This document shows positions 55,674 through 64,000 of a DNA stretch of 64,000 bases, piece after piece (the first letter of the stretch is position 1; every line of letters begins with the position of its first letter). The DNA is from Brevibacterium casei CIP 102111 (lineage in GTDB: Bacteria; Actinomycetota; Actinomycetes; Actinomycetales; Brevibacteriaceae), in contig NZ_FXZC01000005.1 of assembly GCF_900169275.1 (NCBI RefSeq), positions 186,001 to 250,000 of the forward strand. The letters run 5' to 3'. Made by a program: the position numbers and the translations under genes. Under the pieces are notes generated by a model that worked only from the letters and a program-made list of their open reading frames with translations, was not told where the DNA came from and ran no database searches.

Positions 55674-56312
55674 ATGGAGCTCTCGAGACGCTTTCGCCCT
55701 CCCCGCTGGACCGATGCGCGCCTGCTCGTCGGTGCCGTCCTCGTCATCGCGGCGATCGTCGCGACCTATCTCCTCGTCGGGGCTGCGACGGCGACGACCA
55801 GGGTCTGGGCGAGTGCGGCGGCACTCGTCCCCGGTCAGGCGGTGAGCGCCGACGACCTCGTCGTCGCCGAGGTCAACCTCGCCGACGTCGGGGAGAAGTA
55901 CCTCTCAGCAGAGACCGCGCTGCCTGCGGATACGAGCGTGCGCACGGTCATCGCCCCCGGCGAACTCGTCCCGGCCTCGGCGGTGGCGCCGATGGCCGAA
56001 CTCGAGGGTCGGATCGTCGCGATCGACGTGCCCGGCTCGGTGCCCTCCGTCGTCGACACCGGCAGCCTCGTCGATGTGTGGGCACAGCCCGACTCCTCAG
56101 GGCTCGATGAGGCCGAGGCCGAACCGGAACAGCTCGTCAGCGCGGCCCCGGTCGCCCACATCACCCGAGACGTCGGCAGCTTCGGAGTCGGCGACGGGGC
56201 GCGGATCGAGGTGTTCGTCCCCACCGAGGCGCTGGCGCAGGTGCTGGCCGCACTCGACGGCGGCAGCGTCCTCTCCGTGGTCGGGGCGCCCGGAGCGGTG
56301 GGAGCGCCATGA
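55674..56312 (+). CDS. SAF-domain, CpaB-like membrane protein (orphan)
   Basis: 212 residues. One helix at ~17-38 (ARLLVGAVLVIAAIVATYLL), then a SAF domain (~45-110: ALVPGQAVSADDLVVAEVNL, RTVIAPGELVPASAVAP) and an RcpC/CpaB-like second domain (GRIVAIDVPGSVPSVVDTGS, ...GARIEVFVPTEALAQVL). CpaB proteins are assembly factors of Tad/Flp pili. No other tad genes (flp, tadA, tadB, tadC, cpaC) are visible in the window. It overlaps the CpaE-like gene by 4 bases, a fixed pair. Confidence 0.82.
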   Translation: MELSRRFRPPRWTDARLLVGAVLVIAAIVATYLLVGAATATTRVWASAAALVPGQAVSADDLVVAEVNLADVGEKYLSAETALPADTSVRTVIAPGELVPASAVAPMAELEGRIVAIDVPGSVPSVVDTGSLVDVWAQPDSSGLDEAEAEPEQLVSAAPVAHITRDVGSFGVGDGARIEVFVPTEALAQVLAALDGGSVLSVVGAPGAVGAP

Positions 56313-57520
56313 CCCAGGTGCTCCTCGCCGTCGACTTCGAATTCGACCTCATCCTCTTCGAACTCCTCAGCGACCTCGACGACGTCGACGTCGTCGCCCG
56401 ACCCGCCGACGAGATCGAACTCCTCGCCCTGTGCCGCACCGGTGCCGCCGACATCGCGATCGTCGGGGAGTACTTCCCGGGTCTCGACGCCGAGGTCGTC
56501 GCCCAGATCGCTGCGACGGGCACGAAGGTGCTCGGCGTCGGCGCGGACACGGCAGCGCTCGGGCGTCTCGGCATCACCGCCTCCGTGCCGGCGACCGCCG
56601 ATGAGGCCACCGTCGCCCGCGCCCTCGACGACGTCACCCGCAGCGCCATCGTCCCTCCCCGGCCGACGACTCCGCCGGGTCGGGCCCGGGCTGCCGGTCG
56701 GATCGTCACCGTGTGGGGGACCGGATCGTCTCCCGGACGCACCCTCACGGCCGTCAACCTCGGCGACCATGCGGCCCGACGCGGGCACCGATGCGTCATC
56801 GTCGATGCCGACACGGTGGGCGCGATGGTGGCGACGACGCTGGGCCTGACCGAGGAGTCCTCCCACCTGGCGAGCCTGTGCCGACTCACCGCGGAGAAGT
56901 CGCCGCCCACCGAGGTCGCAGCGGTGCCGCACGCCGTCGTCCGCGATGACCTCCACGTCGTCACGGGACTCACGCGACCCGAGCGCTGGCCGGAGGTGCG
57001 CGGTGCCGTGCTCCGGTCCGTCCTCACCGACCTCGCGGGACTCTACGACCTCGTCATCGTCGACGTCTCCGATCGGATCGACCCCGACGACGAGTTCGCC
57101 GATCCCTTCTACGACCGCCACTGCGCGACCCGGGCCGCCCTCGAGGCCGCCGACACCGTCGTCGTCCTCGCCGCAGGAGACCCCATCGGTCTGCAGAAGC
57201 TCGTGCGCCTCCTCGGCACCGACCGGGCCGAGGAGGCGCGGGAGCGGATGCGGATCGGAATCACGAAGGTGCGCGCCTCGGCAGTCGGGGCGCCCGCCCA
57301 GCGGCGGATCAGCGAAGCACTCGAACGGTTCGCCGGGCGGGCTCCCGACTTCGTCCTCAGCGACGACCGGGCGACGGTCGACGCCGCCCTGCTGGCGGGG
57401 CGGACGCTGCACGAGGCGAATCCGCGGTCGGTGCTCTCCCGGGAGATCGGGGAGGCCGCCGCACTCCTGCTGCCGGCCCGCAGGCGGGTGCGTAGGCGCG
57501 AGCGTCTGCGCACACCCTAG
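56309..57520 (+). CDS. CpaE/MinD-like ATPase-fold protein without P-loop lysines
   Basis: 403 residues. Residues 1-120 form a receiver-like domain (QVLLAVDFEFDLILFELLSD, ADIAIVGEYFPGLDAEVVA), as in CpaE. From 130 comes a MinD/ParA-type fold: IVTVWGTGSSPGRTLTAVNL, RCVIVDADTVGAMV, LVIVDVSDRIDPD, VVVLAAGDPIGLQKLVRLL. In the deviant Walker A (normally KGGxGKT) both lysines are replaced: Gly139 and Arg144. ATP hydrolysis is therefore doubtful, and a scaffold or membrane-targeting role is possible. Coupled to the SAF/CpaB-like gene by ATGA. The last 20 residues are strongly basic. Confidence 0.8.
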   Translation: MTQVLLAVDFEFDLILFELLSDLDDVDVVARPADEIELLALCRTGAADIAIVGEYFPGLDAEVVAQIAATGTKVLGVGADTAALGRLGITASVPATADEATVARALDDVTRSAIVPPRPTTPPGRARAAGRIVTVWGTGSSPGRTLTAVNLGDHAARRGHRCVIVDADTVGAMVATTLGLTEESSHLASLCRLTAEKSPPTEVAAVPHAVVRDDLHVVTGLTRPERWPEVRGAVLRSVLTDLAGLYDLVIVDVSDRIDPDDEFADPFYDRHCATRAALEAADTVVVLAAGDPIGLQKLVRLLGTDRAEEARERMRIGITKVRASAVGAPAQRRISEALERFAGRAPDFVLSDDRATVDAALLAGRTLHEANPRSVLSREIGEAAALLLPARRRVRRRERLRTP

Positions 57521-57523
57521 GAT
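57518..57523 (+). promoter_or_regulatory. -10 element of the DUF6912 gene (leaderless)
   Basis: TAGGAT straddles the stop of the CpaE-like gene and ends 7 bases before ATG 57531. Confidence 0.5.
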
Positions 57524-57530
57524 GGGGGGC

Positions 57531-57974
57531 ATGGCCGTACGCTGCTACATTCCCACGACCCTGGCCGCACTCGGCGCGGGCCTCACGGCGACGATCGCCG
57601 TCGCCCCGGATGCGTCGGTCTCCGGGTTGCGCGCCGACGACATCGAGGAACGCGAGTTCGCCGCGATGGGCATCGCCGCCGCCCTGGCTGCCGTCGACGC
57701 ACTCGGCGCCCAGCCGCCATCGCCGCGCGTCGTCGTCGCCTACGACGCGCCCGCCGCGGCGGCTCGTCAGCCGCTCGCCGAGGGCTTCGACCTCCTCACC
57801 CTCGAGGGAGTCGACATGGATGCGGTGGCGAGCTTCCACCTCGACGAGGCAGAGGTCTGGGACGAGGCACTGAGTGCCGGTGACATCGGGTCAGCCGAGG
57901 ACCGCCTCGGCGAGTCCGATCTCCTCTGGTACGACCGCAGCGAACTCGACGACCTCCTGCGCGCCCGCGGCTGA
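57531..57974 (+). CDS. DUF6912 family protein
   Basis: 147 residues, unknown function. Opening VRCYIPTTLAALGAGL, then EEREFAAMGIAAALAAVDAL, RVVVAYDAP and a C-terminal DLLWYDRSELDDLLR match a small actinobacterial family (DUF6912, from memory). Soluble, acidic. ATG 57531; the frame opens upstream inside the previous gene. It is convergent with the DUF2505 gene, 26 bases away. Confidence 0.7.
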   Translation: MAVRCYIPTTLAALGAGLTATIAVAPDASVSGLRADDIEEREFAAMGIAAALAAVDALGAQPPSPRVVVAYDAPAAAARQPLAEGFDLLTLEGVDMDAVASFHLDEAEVWDEALSAGDIGSAEDRLGESDLLWYDRSELDDLLRARG

Positions 57975-58000
57975 GCCCACACGGCTGCGGGCGGGGCGCC

Positions 58001-58465
58001 TCAGCGCTCGGCGAGCCGCTCGAGCCGCTCCCTGAGCCGGGCCTCGAGGATGGGGACGAGGGCCTGCTCGATCATCGGACCGAAGAGCGGAACCGAGGAG
58101 CTGATCTCCGCCCGGATCGTCAGCGCCGTCCCCGTGCCCTGCGCGGTCAGGGAGATGAGCGCGTCGATCTCGACGGGCACGCCGGCCGCCCGGGCGGTCA
58201 TCCTCACCTCAGCCGCGTCCCCGATGACGTCGCCGGGGACCATGTAGATCTCGACGAGCTCCGCTCCCGAGGGCAGCTGTGCGGCCAGCGTCGGCGGCAG
58301 CTCCCCTGCCGGAACCGCAGTCCGCACCGTCACCTCGGTGTCGGGATCGACCCGCTTGGTGCTCGCCTCCGAACCGAGCGCCTCCCACGTCGCGGCATCG
58401 GCGAGGAGGGCGAGGAAATCGGTGAGTCCGATCGTGTAGTCGTGGCTGAGTGTGAGAGTTCGCAT
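58001..58465 (-). CDS. DUF2505 family protein
   Basis: 154 residues. The pattern RTLTLSHDYTIGLTDFLALLAD, VEIYMVPGDVIGD, AGVPVEIDALISLTAQGTGT and VPLFGPMIEQALVPILEARL is that of DUF2505, a START/SRPBCC-like lipid-binding fold that takes up hydrophobic ligands. No signal peptide. ATG 58465 follows CAGACT by 6 bases. Divergent from the glutamate dehydrogenase gene. Confidence 0.82.
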   Translation of the reverse strand: MRTLTLSHDYTIGLTDFLALLADAATWEALGSEASTKRVDPDTEVTVRTAVPAGELPPTLAAQLPSGAELVEIYMVPGDVIGDAAEVRMTARAAGVPVEIDALISLTAQGTGTALTIRAEISSSVPLFGPMIEQALVPILEARLRERLERLAER

Positions 58466-58608
58466 GGTCCCAGTCTGCCAGCAGGTCAGGCTCCCATCAC
58501 GGCACGCTGACCGGCGTGCCTTTGTCGCCGATTGGGCATAGTGTTGGGGATGCCGGCCCGCAGACGAGCCGGCGACAATAATTGTGCGCTGATCGTAGAG
58601 GTGTAAAG

Positions 58609-61600
58609 GTGTCTCAGGTCTCATATTCGGACATTGCTGGAGAGTGGAGGAAGCAGAAGGGGCAGGGCGCCCCCGAGAATTTCATCGAAGCGTACTACCC
58701 CCGGTTCGAGCCGGGCACCGCCGAGGCGGGGGCGGAGGCTCTCGCGGCGGCGGCAGCGACCCACTACGCACTCGGCATCGACTATGACGGCACCACCCCC
58801 GCCATTCGGATCTACAACCCGTCGGTCGACTCGCCGGAGTTCCTCGACAACCACACCGTGATCGCCATGGTGCTGCCCGACATGCCGCACCTCGTCTCGT
58901 CGATCGTCTCCGACCTCGCCGCGAGCGGGCGTGCCATCCGCCTCGTCCACCACCCGATCATCGCCGTCGACGGCCGCGGAGGCGACCTCACCGTGCTCTC
59001 ACCCGCCGAGGCGCCCGCCGTCTCCGCGGACACCGCAGGCCTGCCGGTCATCAGCGAGGACGCCGCCGAGGCGGACGCCGACCACCCCGAACAGCAGTCG
59101 TGGATCCGGCTCGAGATCGACCGTCTCCCCGAGGAGGACTTCGCGGCCCTCGAGGATCAGCTGCGCAGCGTCCTCGACTACGTCGCCGCCGCCGCGCAGG
59201 ACGCCACCGCGATGGCCGAGAAGGCGAAGTCGATCGCCGCCGAACTCCATGCCAAGCCGCCGCGTCCGGAGCTCGCCTCCGAGGCCGAAGCCGCCGCCGA
59301 GCTGCTCACCTGGCTCGACGGCCACTTCACGTTCCTCGGCTACCGCGAGTACGACTACCGCCACGACGCGGAGGCAAGCAGCCTCGAACCGATCGAGCAC
59401 ACGTCGCTGGGGATCTCGGCCCTGCGTCCGCTCGCGAAGTCCCCGCTGTCGAACGCCGTGGCCGAGAAGGCGCTCGAACCGCACGTCCTCGTGCTCACGA
59501 AGGCGAACTCGCGCTCCCGCGTCATCCGCGGATCGTTCATGGACTACATCGGGGTGAAGACCTTCGACGAGACCGGCGAGATCGTCGGCGAACGCCGCTT
59601 CGTCGGTGTCTTCAAGCCCGAGTTCTACAACGACAGCGTCCTCAACATCCCGGTCATCAACCGCAAGGTGCGCAAGATCCTCTCCGCGAGCGGGTTCCCC
59701 ACCGGCTCGCACTCGGCCAACGAGCTCCTCGGCATCCTCGAGACCTACCCGCGCGATGACCTCATGCACGAGGACACGCAGGACATCTTCGACGTCGTCA
59801 TGCAGATCGTCGACATGCAGGAGCGCCGCCAGTCGCGCGTCTTCGTCCGCACCGACCCCTACCAGCGCTTCGTCTCCGTCATCCTCTACATGCCCCGCGA
59901 CCTCTACGACACCGCGGCACGCGTGCGCGTCCAGGAGGTCCTGCGCCAGTTCTACAACGCCGAGAGCGTCGACTTCGACGTCCTCCTCACCGAGTCGGCG
60001 CTGGCCCGCATCCACTTCGTCGCCCGCGTCGCCCGCGACGCCGAACTGCCCCAGATCGATCGGGAGACCGTCGAGAAGCGCATCGTCGCCGCAGTGCGCT
60101 CGTGGTCCGAGGACGTCCACGCGTTCCTCGCTCCCGCCGAACGCGGGGACAGCGGGACGGCCCTGGCCCGTGCCGACCTGTGGTCGCGCTCCTTCCCGCC
60201 CGGATACGGGGAGTACCACACACCCGCCGACGCCGTCGCCGACGTCGCCCGCTTCGAGGCGATCGAATCCGGTGAGGGTCCGGCGGTGCGCCTCTACCGC
60301 CCCAACGACGTCGACGACGCGCCGATCCGCCTCGCCCTCTATCGCAACGGACGCGTGGGCCTGTCCGAGGTGCTGCCCTACCTCACGGCCTTCGGCGCGA
60401 CCGTGCTCGACGAGCGGCCCTACGAGCTCGACCTCGCCGACGGCACCCATCGCTACATCTACGACTTCGGTCTGCGGTTCGACCGCGACCTCGACGACGC
60501 CGACTTCGACCGAGTCGCCGAGGCCTTCATCGCCGGATGGGAGGGCCGCAAGGAGGCCGGAGTCTTCGACCGCCTCGTCGTTGCGGGACTCGACTGGCAG
60601 CACGTGACGATCATCCGGGCGCTGGGGAAGTACCTGCGCCAGGCCGGGTTCACCTACTCCGACGCCTACGTCGGCGAGGTCTACAGCGACAACCCGGAGA
60701 TCTCCCGCCTCCTCGTCGACTACTTCTTCGCGAAGTTCGATCCGGACGCCGACGACGCCGGGCGCGACGCGGAGATGGCGAGGCTCGACGAAGCGATCGA
60801 GACCGCTCTCGGCGACGTCGCGAGCCTCGACGCCGACCGTGTGCTGCGGTCCTCGCTCGAGCTCCTGCGGGCCACCCTGCGGACGAACTACTTCCAGAAC
60901 GCCTCGGGCGAGCTGCCGACGGCGCTCGTGCTCAAGATCCGTCCGACCGAGCTCAGCTTCGTCCCGAAGCCGAAGCCGGCGCTGGAGATGTGGGTGTACT
61001 CCCCGCAGGTCGAGGGCGTGCACCTGCGCTTCGGCACCGTCGCCCGCGGCGGCCTGCGCTGGTCGGACCGGCGAGACGACTTCCGCACCGAGGTCCTCGG
61101 CCTCGTCAAGGCGCAGATGGTCAAGAACGCCCTCATCGTGCCCACGGGAGCCAAGGGCGGATTCTTCCCCAAGCAGCTGCCTCCGATGAGCGACAGGGAT
61201 GCGTGGATGGCCGCCGGCCAGGCCGCGTACGAGGTCTTCATCGAAAGCCTCCTCGAAGTCGCCGACAACCTCGTCTACGCCTCCGACGGCACCCAGCAGG
61301 TCGTCCATCCCGACCGCGTCGTGCGCCATGACGGTGATGACTACTACCTCGTCGTCGCCGCCGATAAGGGCACCGCCCGCTTCTCCGACGTCGCCAATGC
61401 GATCGCCGAGCGCCGCGGCTTCTGGCTCGGCGATGCCTTCGCCTCCGGCGGTTCGGTCGGCTACGACCACAAGAAGATGGCGATCACCTCCCGCGGTGCG
61501 TGGAAGTCCGTCGAACGCCACTTCCGCGAGATCGGCGTCAACACCGACGTCGACGACTTCACCGTCGTCGGCATCGGCGATATGAGCGGTGACGTCTTCG

Positions 61601-63495
61601 GCAACGGCATGCTCCGCAGCGAGCACATCCGCCTCGTCGCCGCCTTCGACCACCGCGACATCTTCATCGACCCGAACCCGGACGCCGCAGCGAGCTTCGT
61701 CGAGCGCCGCCGCCTCTTCGACCTCCCGCGGTCGAGCTGGCAGGACTACGACCGCGAGCTCATCTCCGCAGGCGGCGGGGTCTACCCGCGGTCGGCGAAG
61801 TCGATCGACCTCAGCCCCGAGGCAGCCGCCGCCATCGGCGTCGAGCCCGGCAAGCGGAGCCCTGCCGAGCTCATGTCCGAGATCCTCGCCGCGCCGGTCG
61901 ACCTGCTCTACAACGGCGGCATCGGCACGTACATCAAGTCCTCGGACGAGAGCCACGCCGACGTCGGCGACAAGTCGAACGACGCCATCCGGATCAACGG
62001 CGACGAGGTCAGGGCACGGGTCATCGGCGAGGGCGGCAACCTCGGCGTGACCCAGCTCGGACGCGTCGAAGCGGCACTGAACGGGGTCGCGATCAACACC
62101 GACGCCGTCGACAACTCCGCCGGCGTCGACAGCTCCGACCACGAGGTCAACATCAAGCTGCTGCTGCGCACCCTCCTGCAGAAGGGGGCGTTCGCCGCCG
62201 AGGACCGCGAGAAGGTGCTGCTCTCCTTCACCGACGACGTCGCCGAACGGGTGCTCGCGAACAACTACTCGCAGAACGTCCTCCTCGGCGAGGCCAGGTC
62301 GCAGACGGAGGCGATGTCGGGCACCTACGGCCGCATGCTCGCCTACCTCGAGAAGCACGCCGACCTCGATCGCCAGGTCGAGTTCCTGCCCAACGCCGAG
62401 GAGCTTGCGAAGCGCGAGTTCAGCTCGTACGTCTCCCCGGAGCTCGCGGTGCTGCTCGCGTACGCGAAGATGCACGCCGCCGATGAGATCCTCGACAGCG
62501 TCGTGCCCGATGAGGCCTGGATGCAGCGGGAGCTCGCAGGCTACTTCCCCGACGCTCTCGTCGAGCAGTACGGGGAGCTCATCCCCGAGCACCCGCTGCA
62601 TCGGGAGATCGCCACGGCGAAGCTCGTCAATCGCATGGTCGACCGCGGCGGACTCACCTACGTCTACCGGATGCTCGAGGAGACTCCTGCCTCGGTGCCG
62701 CAGATCGCACGCGTCTTCGTCGTCGTCTCCGAGATCTTCGGCCTCGACGACTTCTTCGACGCGATCACCGCGCTCGACAACCAGGTGCCGACCGAGGTCC
62801 AGGTCCGGCTCCAGCACGACTATGTGCGGCTGCTCGACCGGTCCTCGCGCTGGCTCGTCCAGCAGGCCCCGGACACCCTCGACGTCGATTCGGGCATCGA
62901 GAACTACGGCAAGGTCGTCGCCGCCCTGCGCTCGCGCGTGCCCGACCTCGTCGACGGCTTCGACGCCGAGGCGATGCAGGCCAAGGCACAGGGCTACATC
63001 GACGACGGTGTGCCCGAGGAGCTCGCATGGCGCGCGGCTGCTCTGCTCGACGAGTTCGCCCTCCTCGACATCACCCAGCTCGCAGCGCGGACCAACGAGT
63101 CCGCCGAGGATGTCGCCGAGGTGTACTACGCCGTCAACGACATGTTCTCGGGTTCGCAGGTGCTCGCGCTCATCGGAGACCTCGACCGCTCCGACCGCTG
63201 GTCGGCGCTGGCCCGCGGTTCCCTGCGCGACGACTTCTACTCCGCGATCCTCTCGGTCGCCGGCTCCGTCATCGCGGCCACGGACTCGCCGATCTCGGGC
63301 AGCCCCGATGAACGTGCGAAGCAGCGGCTGAGCGAATGGCTCGAACGCAACGAGACGGTCGCCGCCCGCGTGCTCGAGACCATCGAGACCGTCCTCGCGC
63401 TGGAGACCGTCACGCAGGCGCCCCTGTCGGTGCTCCTGCGCATGATGCGCGGTGTGGTGCGGTCCTCGGCCTGGGAGTCCGAGCACAGCGCCTGA
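58609..63495 (+). CDS. gdh: NAD-specific glutamate dehydrogenase, large (GDH-180) type
   Basis: 1628 residues; the oxidative catabolism of glutamate to 2-oxoglutarate with NAD+. The ~750-residue N-terminal region holds ACT-like regulatory parts (HFTFLGYREYDY, LVLTKANSRSRVIRG). The catalytic core is ~800-1250: VARGGLRWSDRRDDFRTEVL, KAQMVKNALIVPTGAKGGF, GDMSGDVFGNGML, LLYNGGIGTYIKSS and RVIGEGGNLGVTQ; the C-terminal ~350 residues are helical. Length and order match Streptomyces/mycobacterial GDH-180, which is controlled by GarA-type proteins in some species. GTG 58609 is the preferred start. ACAATAATTGT upstream (58574-58584) may include the -10. Confidence 0.95.
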   Translation: MSQVSYSDIAGEWRKQKGQGAPENFIEAYYPRFEPGTAEAGAEALAAAAATHYALGIDYDGTTPAIRIYNPSVDSPEFLDNHTVIAMVLPDMPHLVSSIVSDLAASGRAIRLVHHPIIAVDGRGGDLTVLSPAEAPAVSADTAGLPVISEDAAEADADHPEQQSWIRLEIDRLPEEDFAALEDQLRSVLDYVAAAAQDATAMAEKAKSIAAELHAKPPRPELASEAEAAAELLTWLDGHFTFLGYREYDYRHDAEASSLEPIEHTSLGISALRPLAKSPLSNAVAEKALEPHVLVLTKANSRSRVIRGSFMDYIGVKTFDETGEIVGERRFVGVFKPEFYNDSVLNIPVINRKVRKILSASGFPTGSHSANELLGILETYPRDDLMHEDTQDIFDVVMQIVDMQERRQSRVFVRTDPYQRFVSVILYMPRDLYDTAARVRVQEVLRQFYNAESVDFDVLLTESALARIHFVARVARDAELPQIDRETVEKRIVAAVRSWSEDVHAFLAPAERGDSGTALARADLWSRSFPPGYGEYHTPADAVADVARFEAIESGEGPAVRLYRPNDVDDAPIRLALYRNGRVGLSEVLPYLTAFGATVLDERPYELDLADGTHRYIYDFGLRFDRDLDDADFDRVAEAFIAGWEGRKEAGVFDRLVVAGLDWQHVTIIRALGKYLRQAGFTYSDAYVGEVYSDNPEISRLLVDYFFAKFDPDADDAGRDAEMARLDEAIETALGDVASLDADRVLRSSLELLRATLRTNYFQNASGELPTALVLKIRPTELSFVPKPKPALEMWVYSPQVEGVHLRFGTVARGGLRWSDRRDDFRTEVLGLVKAQMVKNALIVPTGAKGGFFPKQLPPMSDRDAWMAAGQAAYEVFIESLLEVADNLVYASDGTQQVVHPDRVVRHDGDDYYLVVAADKGTARFSDVANAIAERRGFWLGDAFASGGSVGYDHKKMAITSRGAWKSVERHFREIGVNTDVDDFTVVGIGDMSGDVFGNGMLRSEHIRLVAAFDHRDIFIDPNPDAAASFVERRRLFDLPRSSWQDYDRELISAGGGVYPRSAKSIDLSPEAAAAIGVEPGKRSPAELMSEILAAPVDLLYNGGIGTYIKSSDESHADVGDKSNDAIRINGDEVRARVIGEGGNLGVTQLGRVEAALNGVAINTDAVDNSAGVDSSDHEVNIKLLLRTLLQKGAFAAEDREKVLLSFTDDVAERVLANNYSQNVLLGEARSQTEAMSGTYGRMLAYLEKHADLDRQVEFLPNAEELAKREFSSYVSPELAVLLAYAKMHAADEILDSVVPDEAWMQRELAGYFPDALVEQYGELIPEHPLHREIATAKLVNRMVDRGGLTYVYRMLEETPASVPQIARVFVVVSEIFGLDDFFDAITALDNQVPTEVQVRLQHDYVRLLDRSSRWLVQQAPDTLDVDSGIENYGKVVAALRSRVPDLVDGFDAEAMQAKAQGYIDDGVPEELAWRAAALLDEFALLDITQLAARTNESAEDVAEVYYAVNDMFSGSQVLALIGDLDRSDRWSALARGSLRDDFYSAILSVAGSVIAATDSPISGSPDERAKQRLSEWLERNETVAARVLETIETVLALETVTQAPLSVLLRMMRGVVRSSAWESEHSA

Positions 63496-63510
63496 TGATA
63501 GCGTTCGTCT

Positions 63511-63543
63511 CAGCGGGCTCGGGGTCGGACCCCGAGCCCGCTG
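63511..63543. terminator. GDH terminator
   Basis: CAGCGGGCTCGGGGT-CGG-ACCCCGAGCCCGCTG: perfect 15-bp stem with a 3-base loop, 15 bases after the stop. No T-run. Confidence 0.8.
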
Positions 63544-63586
63544 ACGACTCGCCGGACCGCTGACGAGGACCACCGAGAGGGACACC

Positions 63587-64000
63587 GTGCTCAACGAACA
63601 GCTCGCCGCCGAAGGCATCACCGACGAGGCCGATGTCGAGTACCTCCACCTCCTCGTGGGGGACTGGCAGCTCATCGCCGATCTCTCCTTCGCCGACCTC
63701 GTGCTCTGGGTGCCCTCGGCATCCGGGGCTTACACGGTCGTCGCGCATGCGCGGCCGACCACGGGCCCGACGCTGTTCAACCGGGACCTCCTCGGTGCTC
63801 GGGCGACGGGTCTGGAGAAGGACCTCCTCGGCGCCGCGGTGCGGTCGGGGGAGCTCGTGACCGAGGTCGCACCGGCGAAGTGCCTCGGCGTGGGCGTGGG
63901 CACCGAGGAGACCGAGGTGTGTGCGGAGGCGGTGCCGCTGGTCCGCCACGGGGAGACGATCGCGATCCTCGTCCGCTACTCGGAAGACCTGCGCCGGAGG
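63587..64000 (+). CDS. pdtaS: PdtaS-type sensor histidine kinase, N-terminal part (3' end outside window)
   Basis: 138 residues visible, open to the right edge. N-terminal GAF-like domain of the actinobacterial PdtaS family: EYLHLLVGDWQLIADLSFAD, LVLWVPSASGAYTVVAHARP, PTTGPTLFNRDLLG and VPLVRHGETIAILVRYSEDL. PdtaS pairs with the antiterminator-type regulator PdtaR. The kinase core (HisKA_2/HATPase) would lie beyond the window, so assignment rests on the N-terminus alone. GTG 63587 has GAGAGGG upstream. Confidence 0.85.
   Translation, partial: MLNEQLAAEGITDEADVEYLHLLVGDWQLIADLSFADLVLWVPSASGAYTVVAHARPTTGPTLFNRDLLGARATGLEKDLLGAAVRSGELVTEVAPAKCLGVGVGTEETEVCAEAVPLVRHGETIAILVRYSEDLRRR

Noticed and set aside
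58999..63675. A 1558-codon open frame antisense to the glutamate dehydrogenase gene
   Set aside because: It is a by-product of third-position GC bias opposite a well-supported gene. The translation is rich in Val, Gly, Asp, Arg, has no motif and no ribosome site. The same applies to other long antisense frames (for example 2012-3760, 15200-17446, 50785-53172).

Overview
The window is a dense, very GC-rich actinobacterial chromosome segment. Genes often overlap by 4 bases, GTG starts are common, and there is no rRNA, tRNA, insertion sequence, phage or CRISPR. MtrA/MtrB/LpqB, a WhiB2-type regulator, an F420 glutamate ligase, LGFP repeats, a large NAD-dependent glutamate dehydrogenase and a second type IIA topoisomerase A subunit point to Actinomycetota, order Micrococcales. 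A Brevibacterium-like organism is my best guess, inferred from gene content only.

Layout: 1-9.8 kb holds a class III cyclase fragment, ParC (topoisomerase IV A), a TetR regulator, a Pat-type GNAT/acyl-CoA-synthetase fusion, a DUF5998 gene, a phosphodiesterase and a GtrA flippase. 9.9-19.3 kb holds purK-purE, an acyl-CoA dehydrogenase behind a striking palindromic operator, an LCP cell-wall ligase, a secreted amidase-LGFP-NlpC/P60 wall hydrolase and manA. 19.8-23.2 kb (minus strand) holds cofE, a TIGR03089 gene that appears to start at CTG, and the CoA-transferase pair scoA-scoB. 23.5-32.4 kb holds whiB, a large membrane glycosyltransferase, DUF5719, a degenerate zincin, DUF3499, manB and ahcY.

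32.4-39.6 kb carries the RDD / SpoIIM / DUF58 / MoxR / DUF4350 / DUF4129 membrane module, back to back with mtrA-mtrB-lpqB-comF-hpf (39.7-45.4 kb). 45.6-49.1 kb holds DUF418, a NarL-type two-component pair and a small membrane-anchored protein. 49.3-53.3 kb holds a YcaQ-like glycosylase and secA. 53.4-58.5 kb is a less-studied set: Rv3235-like, LysM, an unknown gene, a small HTH protein, an orphan SAF/CpaB-like protein, a CpaE-like ATPase lacking both P-loop lysines, DUF6912 and DUF2505. The window closes with the giant glutamate dehydrogenase and the start of a PdtaS-type kinase.

From memory of the M. tuberculosis gene order, much of this is the Rv3220-Rv3277 neighbourhood, so most genes are conserved actinobacterial cell-envelope, mannose and secretion functions. 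The least explained items are the orphan CpaB/CpaE-like pair, the SpoIIM/MoxR module, intergenic repeat islands at 634-932 and 19483-19762, the palindromic operator at 11682-11705, and a recurrent leaderless-promoter architecture (-10 hexamer followed 6-8 bases later by the start codon).
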